From assembly GCF_017301735.1 (NCBI RefSeq), contig NZ_CP071090.1, positions 1,302,001-1,366,000 of the forward strand: a stretch of DNA of 64,000 bases, read 5' to 3'. This document shows, in pieces, positions 62,119 to 64,000 of the stretch (position 1 is the first letter of the stretch; each line of letters begins with the position of its first letter). The notes under the pieces are model-generated. The model worked only from the letters and a program-made list of their open reading frames with translations, ran no database searches and was not told the origin of the DNA. Position numbers and translations under genes: made by a program. Source of the stretch: Pyxidicoccus parkwaysis. Its GTDB lineage: Bacteria; Myxococcota; Myxococcia; Myxococcales; Myxococcaceae.

Positions 62119-63735
62119 ATGTCCGATTCCATTCTCGATGTGGCCATCATTGGCGCCGGTGTCTCCGGCGTGTACTCGGGTTGGCGCCTGCTGACTCAGG
62201 GCGTCAGCCGCACCGTCACCATCTTCGAGGCGAGTGACCGCGTGGGCGGACGCCTCCTATCCGTGACGGCCCCCGGTGTGCCGGCGTGTGCCAAGGCGGA
62301 GCTCGGAGGCATGCGCATCCTTCCCGCCGTGCAGCCGCGCATCAAGCAACTGCTGGAGGAGCTCAACCAAGGCGTGAGCCCGGAGCAGCGCATCGAGACG
62401 TACGACTTCCCCGTCGACGACCCGGCCAACATCGCCTTCCTGCGCGGCATCCACCTGCGATTGGAGGACTTCACCTCGCGTCCGGACAGGGTGCCCTATC
62501 ACCTGTCCTTCCTGGAGCACGGACAGTCGCCGGGCAACATCGTCGTCAACGCCATCGAGCAGCTCGTCCCCGGCATCACCCACACGAACCTCAATGAGTA
62601 TCAGCGGCGCGAGATGGCGAGGAACGCCTCCTTCGCGGGCAAGCCGTTGTACGAGCAGGGCTTCTGGCAGGTCCTGGTGCGCGTCATCAGCGGCGAGGCG
62701 TACCACCTGGCGCTGGATGCGGGCGGCTACCAGTCCACGCTCAACAACTGGAACGCGGCGGATGCCATTCCCTGGTACCTGTCCGACTTCGGCATCAACC
62801 CGGACTACAAGGGCTTCAAGAAGGGCTTCCAGCAGGTGCCGCTGACGCTGGCCCAGCGCTTCCAGGAGGCCGGCGGCGAGCTGAAGCTCAACACCCACGT
62901 CACCGGCTTCGAGTGGAAGGACGGTGTGGCCGAGGTGCACTTCAAGGACGCGCCCTCCGTCCGGGCTCGGACGCTGGTGCTGGCCATGCCGCGCAGGGCG
63001 CTGGACCTCATCACCGGCGGCAGCCCGATGCTCCAGGCGCCGGAGGTGAGCCAGTTGGTCCAGAGCGTCACGCCGCAGCCGCTCTTCAAGCTCTTCACCA
63101 CGTACACGGCGCCGTGGTGGCTGCCGGCGGGCGTGGAGAAGGGCCGCACGACGACGGACCTGCCGGTGCGGCAGACGTACTACTGGCCGGACAGCAGCGG
63201 TCAGCCGGTGAAGAACGGCTCGGCGATGCTGATGGCCAGCTATGACGATGGTCTGAACATCGGCTTCTGGGACAGCTTCCGTCCCAAGCGCGGCCTCGGC
63301 TGGAGGCGTGAGGCGCAAGGCATCGCGCGGCCAGAGGTGTTCAAGGGCCGGCGCGAGCGGCAGGGCCTGGCCGACGAGGTGGACCCCGAGTGGCTCAAGC
63401 ACCACGCGCCGCAGGCCATGGTGGCCGAGGTGCAACGGCAGCTCGGTGTCATCCATGGCCTGTCCTACGTGCCCGACGTGGAGGAGGCCGCCTTCATGGA
63501 CTGGGGCGATGACCCGTTCGGCGGCGGGTGGAACAGCTGGAACATCGGCGTGAAGAGCTGGGAGGTGAGCGAGCGCATCATCCAGCCCGTGGACGGCGTC
63601 TCCGTGTACATCTGCGGCGAGGCCTACTCGGACGCGCAGGGCTGGGTGGAGGGCGCGCTGCAGACGGCGGACCGCATGCTGCTCAAGCTGGGGTTGATTC
63701 CTTCGGTGAAGGAGGGGCTCAAGTCCCCGCACTGA
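62119..63735 (+). CDS. Flavin amine oxidase (L-amino-acid-oxidase-like)
   Basis: 538 residues; the ATG at 62119 is chosen because upstream frame is not protein-like. FAD-binding loop VAIIGAGVSGVYSGWRLL, then the ribose-binding Glu in IFEASDRVGGRLLS and AELGGMRILPAVQP; the C-terminal YICGEAYSDAQGWVEGALQT with the Trp-Val-Glu-Gly motif is characteristic of the monoamine oxidase / L-amino-acid oxidase family. No signal peptide. Homologues act on tryptophan or other amino acids, some in antibiotic biosynthesis; substrate unknown. A Ser/Thr kinase gene begins 162 bp later. Confidence 0.93.
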   Translation: MSDSILDVAIIGAGVSGVYSGWRLLTQGVSRTVTIFEASDRVGGRLLSVTAPGVPACAKAELGGMRILPAVQPRIKQLLEELNQGVSPEQRIETYDFPVDDPANIAFLRGIHLRLEDFTSRPDRVPYHLSFLEHGQSPGNIVVNAIEQLVPGITHTNLNEYQRREMARNASFAGKPLYEQGFWQVLVRVISGEAYHLALDAGGYQSTLNNWNAADAIPWYLSDFGINPDYKGFKKGFQQVPLTLAQRFQEAGGELKLNTHVTGFEWKDGVAEVHFKDAPSVRARTLVLAMPRRALDLITGGSPMLQAPEVSQLVQSVTPQPLFKLFTTYTAPWWLPAGVEKGRTTTDLPVRQTYYWPDSSGQPVKNGSAMLMASYDDGLNIGFWDSFRPKRGLGWRREAQGIARPEVFKGRRERQGLADEVDPEWLKHHAPQAMVAEVQRQLGVIHGLSYVPDVEEAAFMDWGDDPFGGGWNSWNIGVKSWEVSERIIQPVDGVSVYICGEAYSDAQGWVEGALQTADRMLLKLGLIPSVKEGLKSPH

Positions 63736-63897
63736 GGTTCGTGCGCGCAGGCGCTCCCGGACGGCTGGCCGGGCCTCGTCCACCTTCCCGACGTGGGGAG
63801 GCCCGGAAGTTCCCAACCTCAGGTTGCTTCCACGGTATAACCCATGGGGTCAATCCCATCCAGGCCCTCCCGGGTGTCTGGATACGCGGACAACCCC

Positions 63898-64000
63898 ATG
63901 CATCCACGCGATAGAGCCCGGCCACCGGAGCCCGCGCCCGGCGACGACGTGGGCGGGTACATCTTGAAGTCGCTGCTCGGGCAGGGCGGCTTCGGCACGG
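63898..64000 (+). CDS. Ser/Thr protein kinase, N-terminal part, cut by window end
   Basis: The last 34 codons begin at ATG 63898 and read through the window edge. After a short Pro/Arg-rich lead (MHPRDRARPPEPAPGDDVGG) comes YILKSLLGQGGFGT, the glycine-rich ATP-binding loop (GQGGFG) of eukaryotic-like (Pkn) kinases, abundant in myxobacteria. The rest lies outside. Weak ribosome site; start is inferred from the kinase domain beginning about residue 18. Confidence 0.85.
   Translation, partial: MHPRDRARPPEPAPGDDVGGYILKSLLGQGGFGT

Overview
The window is GC-rich, densely coded DNA from a delta-proteobacterium of the Myxococcales, most likely Myxococcaceae (Myxococcus, Corallococcus or Pyxidicoccus type). 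The evidence is a 710-residue housekeeping sigma factor with a long charged N-terminus, a rpsU-yqeY-dnaG-rpoD operon, an OmpA protein with thrombospondin type-3 repeats, DUF4388 and DUF4398 proteins, exported HEAT-repeat proteins, many lipoproteins, several two-component proteins and a Ser/Thr kinase at the right edge. No species can be named from the sequence alone.

Layout. 1-3.5 kb: three tightly packed plus-strand genes that look like a secreted-effector cassette (large protein with a Rossmann/GT-B-like stretch and a possible cysteine-peptidase tail, small helical protein, LysM plus peptidoglycan-binding protein). 3.5-8 kb: HEPN-like protein with a basic tail, signal peptidase I, and a minus-strand redox operon (flavoprotein, GFA protein, quinone oxidoreductase). 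8-20 kb: an accessory zone with loose spacing, holding an M4 metalloprotease lipoprotein, an NlpC/P60 lipoprotein, a VOC protein, a secreted Cys-rich protein, a polysaccharide-lyase-like protein, a ketopantoate reductase, a Zn-protease lipoprotein, a relic of an IS91-like transposase, tRNA-Ile2(CAU), and a degenerate copy of that tRNA's 3' half 6 kb away. 20.1-21.3 kb: an IS630-type insertion sequence with a frameshift site, inserted just beyond the rpoD terminator. 21.3-26.5 kb: the macromolecular synthesis operon.

26.6-41.4 kb: mostly core and envelope genes: HEAT protein, FHA-GGDEF cyclase, asparaginase, DsbA-like lipoprotein, DUF4388 protein coupled to truD, OmpA plus DUF4398 lipoprotein, HEAT protein coupled to a DUF1460 amidase, DUF2007-like protein, a receiver protein, hibernation factor, and a large two-helix membrane sensor. 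41.4-49.1 kb: a minus-strand run of class A PBP, FG-GAP-like exported protein, solute-binding-like protein, NtrY-like kinase and an atypical receiver. The first four overlap or nearly touch, so they are probably one transcription unit joining cell-wall synthesis to signalling. 49-64 kb: TPR protein, exodeoxyribonuclease III, PAS-GAF kinase, a lipoprotein overlapping a very large alpha/beta hydrolase, threonine synthase, a copper-monooxygenase-like lipoprotein with a CXXCH motif, a GH31 glucosidase, an amine-oxidase-type flavoprotein and the start of a protein kinase.

Best candidates for something undescribed are the left-edge effector-like cassette and the PBP/FG-GAP/solute-binding/kinase/receiver cluster. 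No CRISPR array, rRNA gene, prophage or complete secretion system was seen.
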